Shown piece after piece: positions 49,781 to 57,147 of a stretch of DNA of 64,000 nt. The translations under genes were made by a program, and so were the position numbers. This stretch comes from Bacteroidales bacterium. GTDB lineage: Bacteria; Bacteroidota; Bacteroidia; Bacteroidales; UBA932. The DNA lies in assembly GCA_017651465.1 (NCBI GenBank), contig JAGCCX010000024.1:1-64000 (forward strand), given 5' to 3'. Within the stretch, counting starts at the first letter, position 1, and each line of letters opens with the position of its first letter. The notes under the pieces were generated by a model that worked only from the letters and a program-made list of their open reading frames with translations, was not told the origin of the DNA and searched no databases.

Positions 49781-50592
49781 TAACTCTTTACGCTAAAATC
49801 AGCGAACAGGAGAGTTTCGTCCCTTAGCTGGGAGGCGGCTGAGCGCCCCTCCCCTATCCAGCGATAGATTCCCCATTTGGGCCTTAATCCGGGTGTACCG
49901 CTCCGCCACAGGCATAGCGGTACATTCTGTATATTGACGAGCTGCTTGCCGTCGCGATTGCGGCTGATACTCACCGAGTAGGTACCGCTGCTTGAGCAGG
50001 TCATACGCTCGCTCACCGTCACCCATTCTCCGAGAAAGTCGGACAGCGGCACCTTGGCCAGATAAGTAAGCGTACTGCCCTCCGACGAGGGAGACACGTG
50101 GATTACCTGGAATTCCTGCCTGGAGCTCGTGCTGCGACAGGTGAAGGTAATGACCGGCTGGCTTATGTCCGCCGTTCCCGCCTTGTTGTCGAGGCCCTTT
50201 ATCTGGTGCACGTGGGTGAATGACGATGTGGTCTTCATACCCACGGGCAACTGGAAGCTCCAGCTGTTCTCCAGCTCCTGCCCCTCAGTGGCCACCATCG
50301 ACGCGGGCGAATTGTTGTCCGTCTTGAGCTCGTTGCGCTGGCGGTCCAGCTCTTCTCCCTTGTTAGTATCGGTGTCGATATGGATGTCGAACGCAAATAC
50401 CCAGGCGCCAAGCGAGGCGTCGTACTGCTGGCGTATGTGCCGCACTGCCGGCGAATGGTCGGAGTCCGGAGTCTCGTAGTTGTAGCCCTTGGACGTAATC
50501 AGCCCATAGGTCCCCCCGTCGTCACCATTGGCGACGAGGGTTCCTTCGGCTGCGGGGTCAATCGACGGACCGACAGGCGGGGCATTTGTCCT
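49777..50592 (-). CDS. Jelly-roll lyase module, in frame with the upstream gene after a TGA
   Basis: This frame is open from the codon right after the TGA at 50593-50595 to 49777. It reads a Pro/Gly linker and then YGLITSKGYNYETPD, homologous to the N-terminal part of the lyase domain at 47754-48698, before the first possible start (GTG at 50445). The rest matches the same domain: DRQRNELK, HVHQIKG, RPKWGIYR. There is no signal peptide of its own. The simplest reading is that it was the C-terminal domain of the 50593-52512 protein, now separated by one stop codon through mutation, read-through or sequence error. Confidence 0.75.
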   Translation of the reverse strand, partial: RTNAPPVGPSIDPAAEGTLVANGDDGGTYGLITSKGYNYETPDSDHSPAVRHIRQQYDASLGAWVFAFDIHIDTDTNKGEELDRQRNELKTDNNSPASMVATEGQELENSWSFQLPVGMKTTSSFTHVHQIKGLDNKAGTADISQPVITFTCRSTSSRQEFQVIHVSPSSEGSTLTYLAKVPLSDFLGEWVTVSERMTCSSSGTYSVSISRNRDGKQLVNIQNVPLCLWRSGTPGLRPKWGIYRWIGEGRSAASQLRDETLLFADFSVKSY

Positions 50593-52512
50593 TCACAGCG
50601 GTTGAATCTGGGGTCCGAACGCCTTGTAGGCACTCACAAGCTCGAATTCACCGGTGGCGGTGTTGAAGCTTGCAATGGGGTTCGAATCCAGCGTGGTAAC
50701 GTTGGTCAGAGGTCCGCGGCAGGCGGAATCGCTGATGGTCCACTCCTTCTCACCGAGGTTGCCAAAGCAGTAGTTGTCGGATGATGAGCCTGCAAAGCTG
50801 TCCGGAGTGGCAGGAGCGTCGCCCGTAAACATATTCGCCTTGAACATCTTGATATTGCTGGAGTAAGAGCCGTCCTTTGCCCAGAGGATGTTGTTGCGGA
50901 TATTGACAGATTTGACGGTGTGCGACCTGAAGATGCCGTTGCTTGCCGCAATGTTGTAGAAGAGGTTGTTGTCCATAACGACTTCCTGCTGGCAGCTTGC
51001 CGGGTCGATTCCTGCAGCTGAGGTGGCGAACACATAGGTCTGCTGGGCGTTGCCGGTGGAACTGTAGAGGACGTTGTTGGTGAATGTGAAGTCCTTGTAG
51101 CCCTTGAGCGTCGTGGCGCCCGAGTTGATGGGAATCAGCTGCACGTCAGCACCTGTGGCGATTCGGTTTCCGTTCAGTGTGATGCTTGTGACGCCGTACT
51201 CGAGGTAGGCGCTGTTGGGGGTGAAGAACGGGCGCTTGACATTCCTGATGTCGCACTGCTGCACGGTGAGCGAGGTGAAGCTCTGGTCGTTGTCCTTCTT
51301 GGTCATAAACTGGCCTGAAGTCATTTCCGCCATATCGATGATGACGCTTTCGAACACGAGCGAGCCCTTCTTGAGCAAGAAGGACTTGCCGGACGTTCCC
51401 TTATAGGTTGCGGGATGCTCCGGGTCGTTGCTCGCTATCACCACGGCTGATTCGATGGCCGCCTCCGAAGTGTTGGTAACCGTAGCGCCGGCGTCAAGGA
51501 ACACGAGGCCGGTGATGGAAGACTTGAATATGCCTTCATTGCCCAGCAGGGTGGCGTCGCCGTCTTTGGCCTTGTTGTAGGTCTTGCCGGCAATGGTGAT
51601 ATCGAATCCGGCGGTATAAATAGCATACCTATCGTACGCGAATGTAACATTGCTGCTCGTGAATTTACCCAGAGGATAGAGGGTCTTCCTGGCAATCTGC
51701 AGGTTGGAGCTACCAGTCCTGCTTGCCACCTTGGCGTCAGCAGTTATGAGCTTGGCGGTAAAGCCTTCCTGGCTGTTGCTGCCGGTGTGGCGCACGCTTA
51801 CGTAGTAGGTCTCTCCCTTCTTGAGGGGGCTGCCGTCGGCATTGCTCAGGGTCACGCTCTTGTAGTTAGGGGTACCGGTGGCTACGCTTGTAGGACCGGT
51901 GGCTTCGACTGCATTGGAGAATGTAACATTTCCCGACATAGGGCGGCTGCCCGAGAACTCAACGAACACCACGTCATCGAAATCCACGCTGAAGCTCAGC
52001 AGAGAGCCGAGGAGGCGGAAGCGTATGGACGGGTTTTCTGCCGTAGCGGATCCGACCGTCACGAGGGCCTCGGGGTCGAAGCTGCCGGGTACTGCGTGCT
52101 GGTCCTGAGGGAAGTCGATTTCGCAGGCGCCGGTGGCCACGTTCACGCTCTTGGCCGCAGAATACGGGTAAATAGCGATGAACTGGGTAGCGCCGGCGGT
52201 TACGGTTCCGGTAAAGGACACTCTGCTGCCGTCGGAATTGGCTACGAATTCATTGGGGCCGGAGGACTTGTCGTCAAAGACGGCAATCTTGTCGCCGGCC
52301 TTCCAGGTGAGTTTGAGGAGCTTGTTCTCCGTGTCGATTTCGCCGACTGCTGTTTTGGTGCCGGCCGCTAACTCTTCACCCAGGTCGAAAGAGGCGTTAA
52401 AAGTCATCTCCACTTTCTGGAGCTCTTCCCTTGCGGGAACTTCTGTTTCTATGGTCTGGCAAGAAATGAATGCCGCGATAGCCATAGCGCTAAGCAAATA
52501 GATCTTTTTCAT
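50593..52512 (-). CDS. Fimbrillin-like/beta-helix (DUF4957-DUF5123-like) surface lipoprotein
   Basis: A 639-residue lipoprotein (MKKIYLLSAMAIAAFISC). Residues of about 25-310 look like the fimbrillin/Mfa-like fold (F-A-F repeats, WKAGDKIAVFDD, FTGTVTAGATQFIAIYPYS). The C-terminal ~320 residues are a right-handed beta-helix of the DUF4957/DUF5123 type (ALVTVGS, DIRNVKRPFFTPNSAYLEYGVTSITLNGNRI). It probably binds or presents polysaccharide at the cell surface. A second ATG at 52524 is possible. It ends at a TGA after which the same frame continues as a lyase domain. Paralogue of 52676-54556. Confidence 0.8.
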   Translation of the reverse strand: MKKIYLLSAMAIAAFISCQTIETEVPAREELQKVEMTFNASFDLGEELAAGTKTAVGEIDTENKLLKLTWKAGDKIAVFDDKSSGPNEFVANSDGSRVSFTGTVTAGATQFIAIYPYSAAKSVNVATGACEIDFPQDQHAVPGSFDPEALVTVGSATAENPSIRFRLLGSLLSFSVDFDDVVFVEFSGSRPMSGNVTFSNAVEATGPTSVATGTPNYKSVTLSNADGSPLKKGETYYVSVRHTGSNSQEGFTAKLITADAKVASRTGSSNLQIARKTLYPLGKFTSSNVTFAYDRYAIYTAGFDITIAGKTYNKAKDGDATLLGNEGIFKSSITGLVFLDAGATVTNTSEAAIESAVVIASNDPEHPATYKGTSGKSFLLKKGSLVFESVIIDMAEMTSGQFMTKKDNDQSFTSLTVQQCDIRNVKRPFFTPNSAYLEYGVTSITLNGNRIATGADVQLIPINSGATTLKGYKDFTFTNNVLYSSTGNAQQTYVFATSAAGIDPASCQQEVVMDNNLFYNIAASNGIFRSHTVKSVNIRNNILWAKDGSYSSNIKMFKANMFTGDAPATPDSFAGSSSDNYCFGNLGEKEWTISDSACRGPLTNVTTLDSNPIASFNTATGEFELVSAYKAFGPQIQPL

Positions 52513-52531
52513 AATAGCATTCATTTTTTGG

Positions 52532-52663
52532 TTACCATTGAAAATCATCTGTAACGATGAGGTCTTCCGTGACGCTGCCGTCGAATTCGCTGGCGCAGAT
52601 GAGTTGGAAAGGCAGGGCTTTCACCTGCCATTCGCAATCAGGAATAATATAATTCTTTTTCAT
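52532..52663 (-). CDS. Tiny peptide gene ending DFQW
   Basis: A 43-residue frame (starting MKKNYIIPDCEWQV) between two lipoprotein genes, 12 nt after one and 19 nt before the next. It contains FQLICAS in the middle and ends DDFQW. The neighbouring unit has an equivalent 45-residue frame at 54559-54696 with FQVVCTS and DFDW. Two independent copies in the same position, both with F-Q-x-x-C-x-S and a terminal DF-x-W, argue that both are real. Role unknown. Confidence 0.7.
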   Translation of the reverse strand: MKKNYIIPDCEWQVKALPFQLICASEFDGSVTEDLIVTDDFQW

Positions 52664-52675
52664 GCTTGTAATGAT

Positions 52676-54556
52676 TTAAAGCTGAGGGCCGTAAGCGGTG
52701 TATCCCGTATCCATTGTAAATACTCCTGTGGCGGTATCTGCCGAGGCTATGGGATCGCTTTCGGGAACAATAATAGCGTCCATACCCGTATTAACAGTTG
52801 CGTCTGCTATTGTCCATTTTTTCTCTGTGGCAAGAGTGCCATAGCCTGCATTGTTGGCAACATCAACCGTAGGGATTGCCGTCTTAGATGTCATTCCGAA
52901 CAACTTTGCATTAGCGCCAAGTCCGCTGGCGTCAGCGGTCCAGACCAAGTTGTATTTAGCGGTAACCTTTTTAAGGGTATTATGTTTGATGGTTCCGGCT
53001 GCTGCGGTGTTATAGAAGAGGTTGTTGTTCATTTCAACTTCCATCTGGTCGCCTGTAGAACCGGAGTAAGCGAAAGCACTGGTCTTGTGATTATTGGTTC
53101 CGTCTACACTGTAAACATAGTTATTGTTGAAGACAAATTTCGAATACACGCTTATACCTGCATATGTGCTGGTCACGTTAATGATATTTGCATCTACGCT
53201 CACGGCAAAAGAATTATTCACAAACTCAATTGACTGAATGCCATATGCCGTAAAAGATGAATTGGTTGTGACAAAGCTCGCCACATTTTGATTTATATAG
53301 CAATTGTCTACCACCAGATCGGTCATCGAGCCGGATGTATTCTTATTAACATTCAAAATAGATGTCTTTCCTGAAATACTGAGACTCAGGCCCTTGAGAT
53401 ACAAAGCCCCCTCTGCAAGATTGATGACATTTGTCATTGCCACCGGCACGCGGGAGTCTCCGTCGGCAAGGAAATAAGAAGAGTTCGTGATGGTTGGGTT
53501 GTAAGTCTGGCTGAAGCTACCAGTTCCAACTGTCTTGAGGAACTTTACACCTCCATCTTCAAATTTCGCTTTTGCGATTGACTGCTCCACATTATCAGCA
53601 GTCAAGAGTTCAGCATCGCCGTTGGTAGCTTTGTTAATGGTCTTGCTTCCGATGCTTATGTCATACCCGGCCTGATAATACTCATACCAGCTTACAGAAG
53701 GAGTGCCGGGGATGGACGACAGGCTGCCAAGATTTAGGATATCTTTCCGGACAAGCTTATCGTAACCGACGCCTGATACAGAAACGCGGCTATTTGAAAG
53801 CGCACCGGAAGTGAGATATTTGATTGTGAAATTCTCAAATGCCTGGCCCTCCTTAAGAAACCTAGTGACAATGTAATAATCGCCTTTTGCAAGTACCGAG
53901 TTATCTGACTTTTTGAGTATAATGGTCTTTGAAAGCGTTCCGCTACCATTGCTGAGATTACCGCTTCTGGCCACTTTTACGCTGCCGGCCAGGTTGTTGG
54001 TGGTGGTCGACAAGCTCACCTGCACGACATTGTCTACATCGACATTCACCTTGAATAAGGCAAAAGCCGGGGTGAATTGGAGCTTATCGTCAGTACTGGT
54101 GGCTGTTGCAATAAAGATGGCAGAAGCCGGGTCGAAGCTGCCAAGCGTAGCTTCCTGAACCGAAGGGATTATCGCGTTTACAGGGCTTCCTTCGCCGGCC
54201 TCATATGTAAGGCTTTCGCTGTAAGGATAAACTGCGGTATAATGTGTTATGCCATCCGGGACAGTACCGGAAAACGATGTTGTCAATCCGCTGCTTTCAG
54301 CATCGAACTTGTAGGCGGCTCCTCCATTGTCGTGGTCGAACACGGCAATGGATTCATCTCCTGCCCATAAGACTGCTTTTTCTGAAAGGTATGCCTTTGT
54401 AAAACCAGGCTCCAACTGGGCAGTGAAGCTCATTTTAACAAAACCAGTCTGGATCTCATCTTGAGGATCGGAAGGATCAACCGGTAATTCTTCTTTTGCG
54501 CACGCCATAAAAGCGGCCATAGCGGCAATCGCCGCAAATAATCTGATATGTTTCAT
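52676..54556 (-). CDS. Fimbrillin-like/beta-helix surface lipoprotein, paralogue
   Basis: A 626-residue lipoprotein (MKHIRLFAAIAAMAAFMAC). The N-terminal half has the fimbrillin-like pattern (VLWAGDESIAVFDH, FSGTVPDGITHYTAVYPYS). The C-terminal half is a DUF4957/DUF5123-like beta-helix (VDNCYINQNVASFVTTNSSFTAYGIQSIEFVNNSFA). It aligns along its length with 50593-52512 and ends TAYGPQL, the same point at which the paralogue reaches its TGA, so it has no lyase domain. It starts 2 nt after the tiny peptide gene. Confidence 0.8.
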   Translation of the reverse strand: MKHIRLFAAIAAMAAFMACAKEELPVDPSDPQDEIQTGFVKMSFTAQLEPGFTKAYLSEKAVLWAGDESIAVFDHDNGGAAYKFDAESSGLTTSFSGTVPDGITHYTAVYPYSESLTYEAGEGSPVNAIIPSVQEATLGSFDPASAIFIATATSTDDKLQFTPAFALFKVNVDVDNVVQVSLSTTTNNLAGSVKVARSGNLSNGSGTLSKTIILKKSDNSVLAKGDYYIVTRFLKEGQAFENFTIKYLTSGALSNSRVSVSGVGYDKLVRKDILNLGSLSSIPGTPSVSWYEYYQAGYDISIGSKTINKATNGDAELLTADNVEQSIAKAKFEDGGVKFLKTVGTGSFSQTYNPTITNSSYFLADGDSRVPVAMTNVINLAEGALYLKGLSLSISGKTSILNVNKNTSGSMTDLVVDNCYINQNVASFVTTNSSFTAYGIQSIEFVNNSFAVSVDANIINVTSTYAGISVYSKFVFNNNYVYSVDGTNNHKTSAFAYSGSTGDQMEVEMNNNLFYNTAAAGTIKHNTLKKVTAKYNLVWTADASGLGANAKLFGMTSKTAIPTVDVANNAGYGTLATEKKWTIADATVNTGMDAIIVPESDPIASADTATGVFTMDTGYTAYGPQL

Positions 54557-54558
54557 GA

Positions 54559-54696
54559 CTACCAATCAAAATCTTTAGGGTCATTAAACTCATCAATAGT
54601 AGAAGACTGATATTCTCCAGAAGTGCAGACAACTTGAAAGCAAGAAAGCACTGTTACCCTGCAACTGGGTGATAAGTATTGAACTGTCGTTTTCAT
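54559..54696 (-). CDS. Tiny peptide gene ending DFDW
   Basis: A 45-residue frame (MKTTVQYLSPSCRVTV...) with cysteines at 12, 19 and 24, FQVVCTS in the middle and KDFDW at the end. It is 11 nt after the SDR gene and 2 nt before the lipoprotein gene. See 52532-52663 for the sister gene. It is not a conventional lipoprotein or signal peptide; tiny peptides with acidic-aromatic ends do occur in Bacteroidales surface loci. Confidence 0.7.
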   Translation of the reverse strand: MKTTVQYLSPSCRVTVLSCFQVVCTSGEYQSSTIDEFNDPKDFDW

Positions 54697-54707
54697 ATCG
54701 TAATTCT

Positions 54708-55466
54708 TTAACTGAACAATACGCCGCCGTTGATGTCGATGCCGGTGCCGGTGATGTAAGAAGAATCGTCGCAGGCAAGGAAGCACACCAGATCGGCCAC
54801 CTCGGAAGCCTCTCCTTCACGGCGCAGGGGTGCGCTGGCGTGCAGGTTCTCACGGGCGGCGGGCTTGGTGAAACGGTCGTGGAACGAGGTGTTGATCATT
54901 CCGGGAGCGACTGCGTTGACGCGGATGCCGGCAGGGCCGAGCTCCTTGGCCATCGAACGGGTGTAGCACAGAACCGCAGCCTTGGAGGTTGCGTACAGGG
55001 AGGCACCGGGACCGCCGCCGTCGCGTGCAGCCTGGGAAGAGAAGTTGACTATGGCACCGCCCTCGGTCATTGCGGAAACGGCCTCGCGGGTGCAGAGCCA
55101 TACGCTCTTGAAATTGACGTCCATAAGCAGGTTGTACCAATCTTCGTCCTGCTCGGTGACGGTCTTGCGGCCCATAATGCCGCCGACCACGTTCACAAGC
55201 ACGTGAACCACAGGTCCGAAGGCCTCGCGGGTCTTCTCGAACAGATTCTTCACGTCTGCGGCCTTGGTCATATCGCCCTTGACGATAATTGCTTCACCTC
55301 CCTCGTTCTGGATGAGGCGGAGAGTCTCCAGCGCGTCTTCTTCGCTTCCGCGGTAATTGACGCACACTTTTGCGCCCTCACGGGCGAGTTTGACGGACAC
55401 TGCGCGACCGAGGTCGCGGGAACCGCCTGTGACGACGGCCACTTTTCCTTCTAGTTTTTTGCTCAT
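54708..55466 (-). CDS. SDR-family uronate reductase
   Basis: A 252-residue short-chain dehydrogenase. The Rossmann motif TGGSRDLG is at 13-20, the catalytic serine near S144 and Y158-x3-K162 follows. In alginate loci this position is usually held by a reductase of 4-deoxy-L-erythro-5-hexoseulose uronate (DEH), giving 2-keto-3-deoxygluconate; a KduD-like role is the alternative. The ATG at 55466 is used because it lies 4 nt after the transporter stop and begins the conserved fold. Confidence 0.88.
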   Translation of the reverse strand: MSKKLEGKVAVVTGGSRDLGRAVSVKLAREGAKVCVNYRGSEEDALETLRLIQNEGGEAIIVKGDMTKAADVKNLFEKTREAFGPVVHVLVNVVGGIMGRKTVTEQDEDWYNLLMDVNFKSVWLCTREAVSAMTEGGAIVNFSSQAARDGGGPGASLYATSKAAVLCYTRSMAKELGPAGIRVNAVAPGMINTSFHDRFTKPAARENLHASAPLRREGEASEVADLVCFLACDDSSYITGTGIDINGGVLFS

Positions 55467-55470
55467 AATA

Positions 55471-56793
55471 TTATTGTTTTGTGTTGTTTTCAACCAAGGC
55501 GTCGTGCTCGATCTTACCACCGAACAGGAACACGCAAATAAGGCTCAGGGGCACCAGCGATGCACCCATAATAAAGAACGGAGTCCAGTTGTCACCGGCC
55601 GTCAGCATAGGAATGAACAGCATACTGAGAATGGTGCCGAGTGTGGCTGCCGCTCCGCCCAGACCGGCGAGCGAACCTATGCTCTTGCCGGTGTACATAT
55701 CCCCGGGCAGGGTCTGTATGTTGTTGATAGTAAACTGATATCCGAAGAGGATTATGGCCATCACGCTCACGGCCACCATAGGATCCTGAACGAATGCAAC
55801 GAACACCAGCGAGGGCAGAAGTATGCTGGCGCCGATAAGGATGGCGGCCTTACGCGAGAATCCTACGCTCTTGCCCTTGCGCATAAAGAAACCGGACATC
55901 CATCCCCCTGCGAGCGATCCGAGGGCGGCGCCCACATAGGGTATCCACATATGGGAGGCAAGTTGCTTGATGTCCATTCCGTATTTCTGTCCCAAATAGA
56001 TAGGCAGCCAGGTGACGAACATCCACCAGATGGGGTCGAGGAAGAAGCGTCCCAGGATGACGGCGTAGCTCTTGCGCTTGGAAAGCAGCTGGCCCCAGCT
56101 GAGTCCCTTGTCGCTCTTTACATTGCACTCGGGCTGTCCGCTGATGATATAGTCACGCTCCTTGTCGGTAATCCAGGGGTGCTCCTTGGGTCCTTTCTTA
56201 TTGACTATCAGCCAGGGAATTACCCACAGGGGCGCAAGTACGCCGATTGCCACGAAGGTCCACTTCCAGCCCACCGCCGCATAGATAACGGCGATAAGGA
56301 TAGGGGCCAGGATGGCGCCGATGGACGCACCTGCATTGAAGAATCCCTGCGCCATAGCGCGCTCTTTCTGAGGGAACCATTCGGCGTTGCTCTTGACAGC
56401 TCCGGGCCAGGGGCCTGCCACACCGAGGCCGAGGCCGGCACGGGCGGAGGCTATTCCTTTGACACCGGTGGTAAGAGAGGTCAGCAGGTCCGATATACCC
56501 CACACCAGGGCGGAGATGGTGAAACCGCGCCGCGTACCTATCTTGTCGTAGATCTTGCCGGAAAACATCTGGGAGAGGCCGTAAGCCACCATAAACACCA
56601 TATTGATGTCGCGGAAGAGCTTCTTGCTCAGGTCGTTGAACTCCGCCTCCGAGAGGCCCTCGGTGTTGATGAGTCCAAGGTCCTCAACAATCTTGGCCCA
56701 CATAATGCCAAGAGTGTTGCGGTCCAGATAATTGATGATGGTCACCAGGACTATGAGTCCCAGCACCCACCAGCGCATTCCTTTAACTTTCAT
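55471..56793 (-). CDS. MFS hexuronate-type transporter
   Basis: A 440-residue inner-membrane protein with twelve helices, of the anion:cation symporter (ExuT-like) group: INYLDRNTLGIMW in helix 1, GVAGPWPGAVKSNAEWFPQKERAMAQGFFNAG in the conserved loop. It would import unsaturated monouronate or the linear DEH with protons. Between KdgF (8 nt upstream) and the SDR gene (4 nt downstream), in the same minus-strand operon. Confidence 0.92.
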   Translation of the reverse strand: MKVKGMRWWVLGLIVLVTIINYLDRNTLGIMWAKIVEDLGLINTEGLSEAEFNDLSKKLFRDINMVFMVAYGLSQMFSGKIYDKIGTRRGFTISALVWGISDLLTSLTTGVKGIASARAGLGLGVAGPWPGAVKSNAEWFPQKERAMAQGFFNAGASIGAILAPILIAVIYAAVGWKWTFVAIGVLAPLWVIPWLIVNKKGPKEHPWITDKERDYIISGQPECNVKSDKGLSWGQLLSKRKSYAVILGRFFLDPIWWMFVTWLPIYLGQKYGMDIKQLASHMWIPYVGAALGSLAGGWMSGFFMRKGKSVGFSRKAAILIGASILLPSLVFVAFVQDPMVAVSVMAIILFGYQFTINNIQTLPGDMYTGKSIGSLAGLGGAAATLGTILSMLFIPMLTAGDNWTPFFIMGASLVPLSLICVFLFGGKIEHDALVENNTKQ

Positions 56794-56801
56794 CTGTCCC
56801 G

Positions 56802-57146
56802 TTATTTTTTGAGGAAGTCAGCCCTGTGGGGTGAGAACACATCGATCAGTACGCCCTCCTCGAGGCAGACGCATCCGTGAAGCTCGTCCGGAGCCACATA
56901 GTAGCCGTCACCGGCCACCAGGACCTTCTTCTTGCGCCCGATAGTGAGTTCGAATTTACCGCTGGCCACATAGGTCGCCTGGCTGTGGTAATGCTCGTGG
57001 AGACTGCCTATGGAACCCTTCTTGAAATGTACCTTGACCACCATAAGCTGGCCGTCGTAACCCATAATCTGGCGCTCTACGCCATCGCCGGCAGGCTCCC
57101 AGGGGAGCTTTTTGCCGATCTGGAAAGTTTCGCTTCTTGTTTTCAT
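56802..57146 (-). CDS. kdgF: KdgF-like cupin, uronate linearisation
   Basis: A 114-residue single-domain cupin. The metal ligands are in HEHYHSQ (H50, H52, Q56) and H90. KdgF promotes conversion of 4,5-unsaturated monouronates from pectin or alginate into linear ketonised forms (here DEH). No signal peptide, so cytoplasmic or after import. It begins 1 nt after the PL17-type gene. Normal length. Confidence 0.9.
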   Translation of the reverse strand: MKTRSETFQIGKKLPWEPAGDGVERQIMGYDGQLMVVKVHFKKGSIGSLHEHYHSQATYVASGKFELTIGRKKKVLVAGDGYYVAPDELHGCVCLEEGVLIDVFSPHRADFLKK

Positions 57147-57147
57147 A

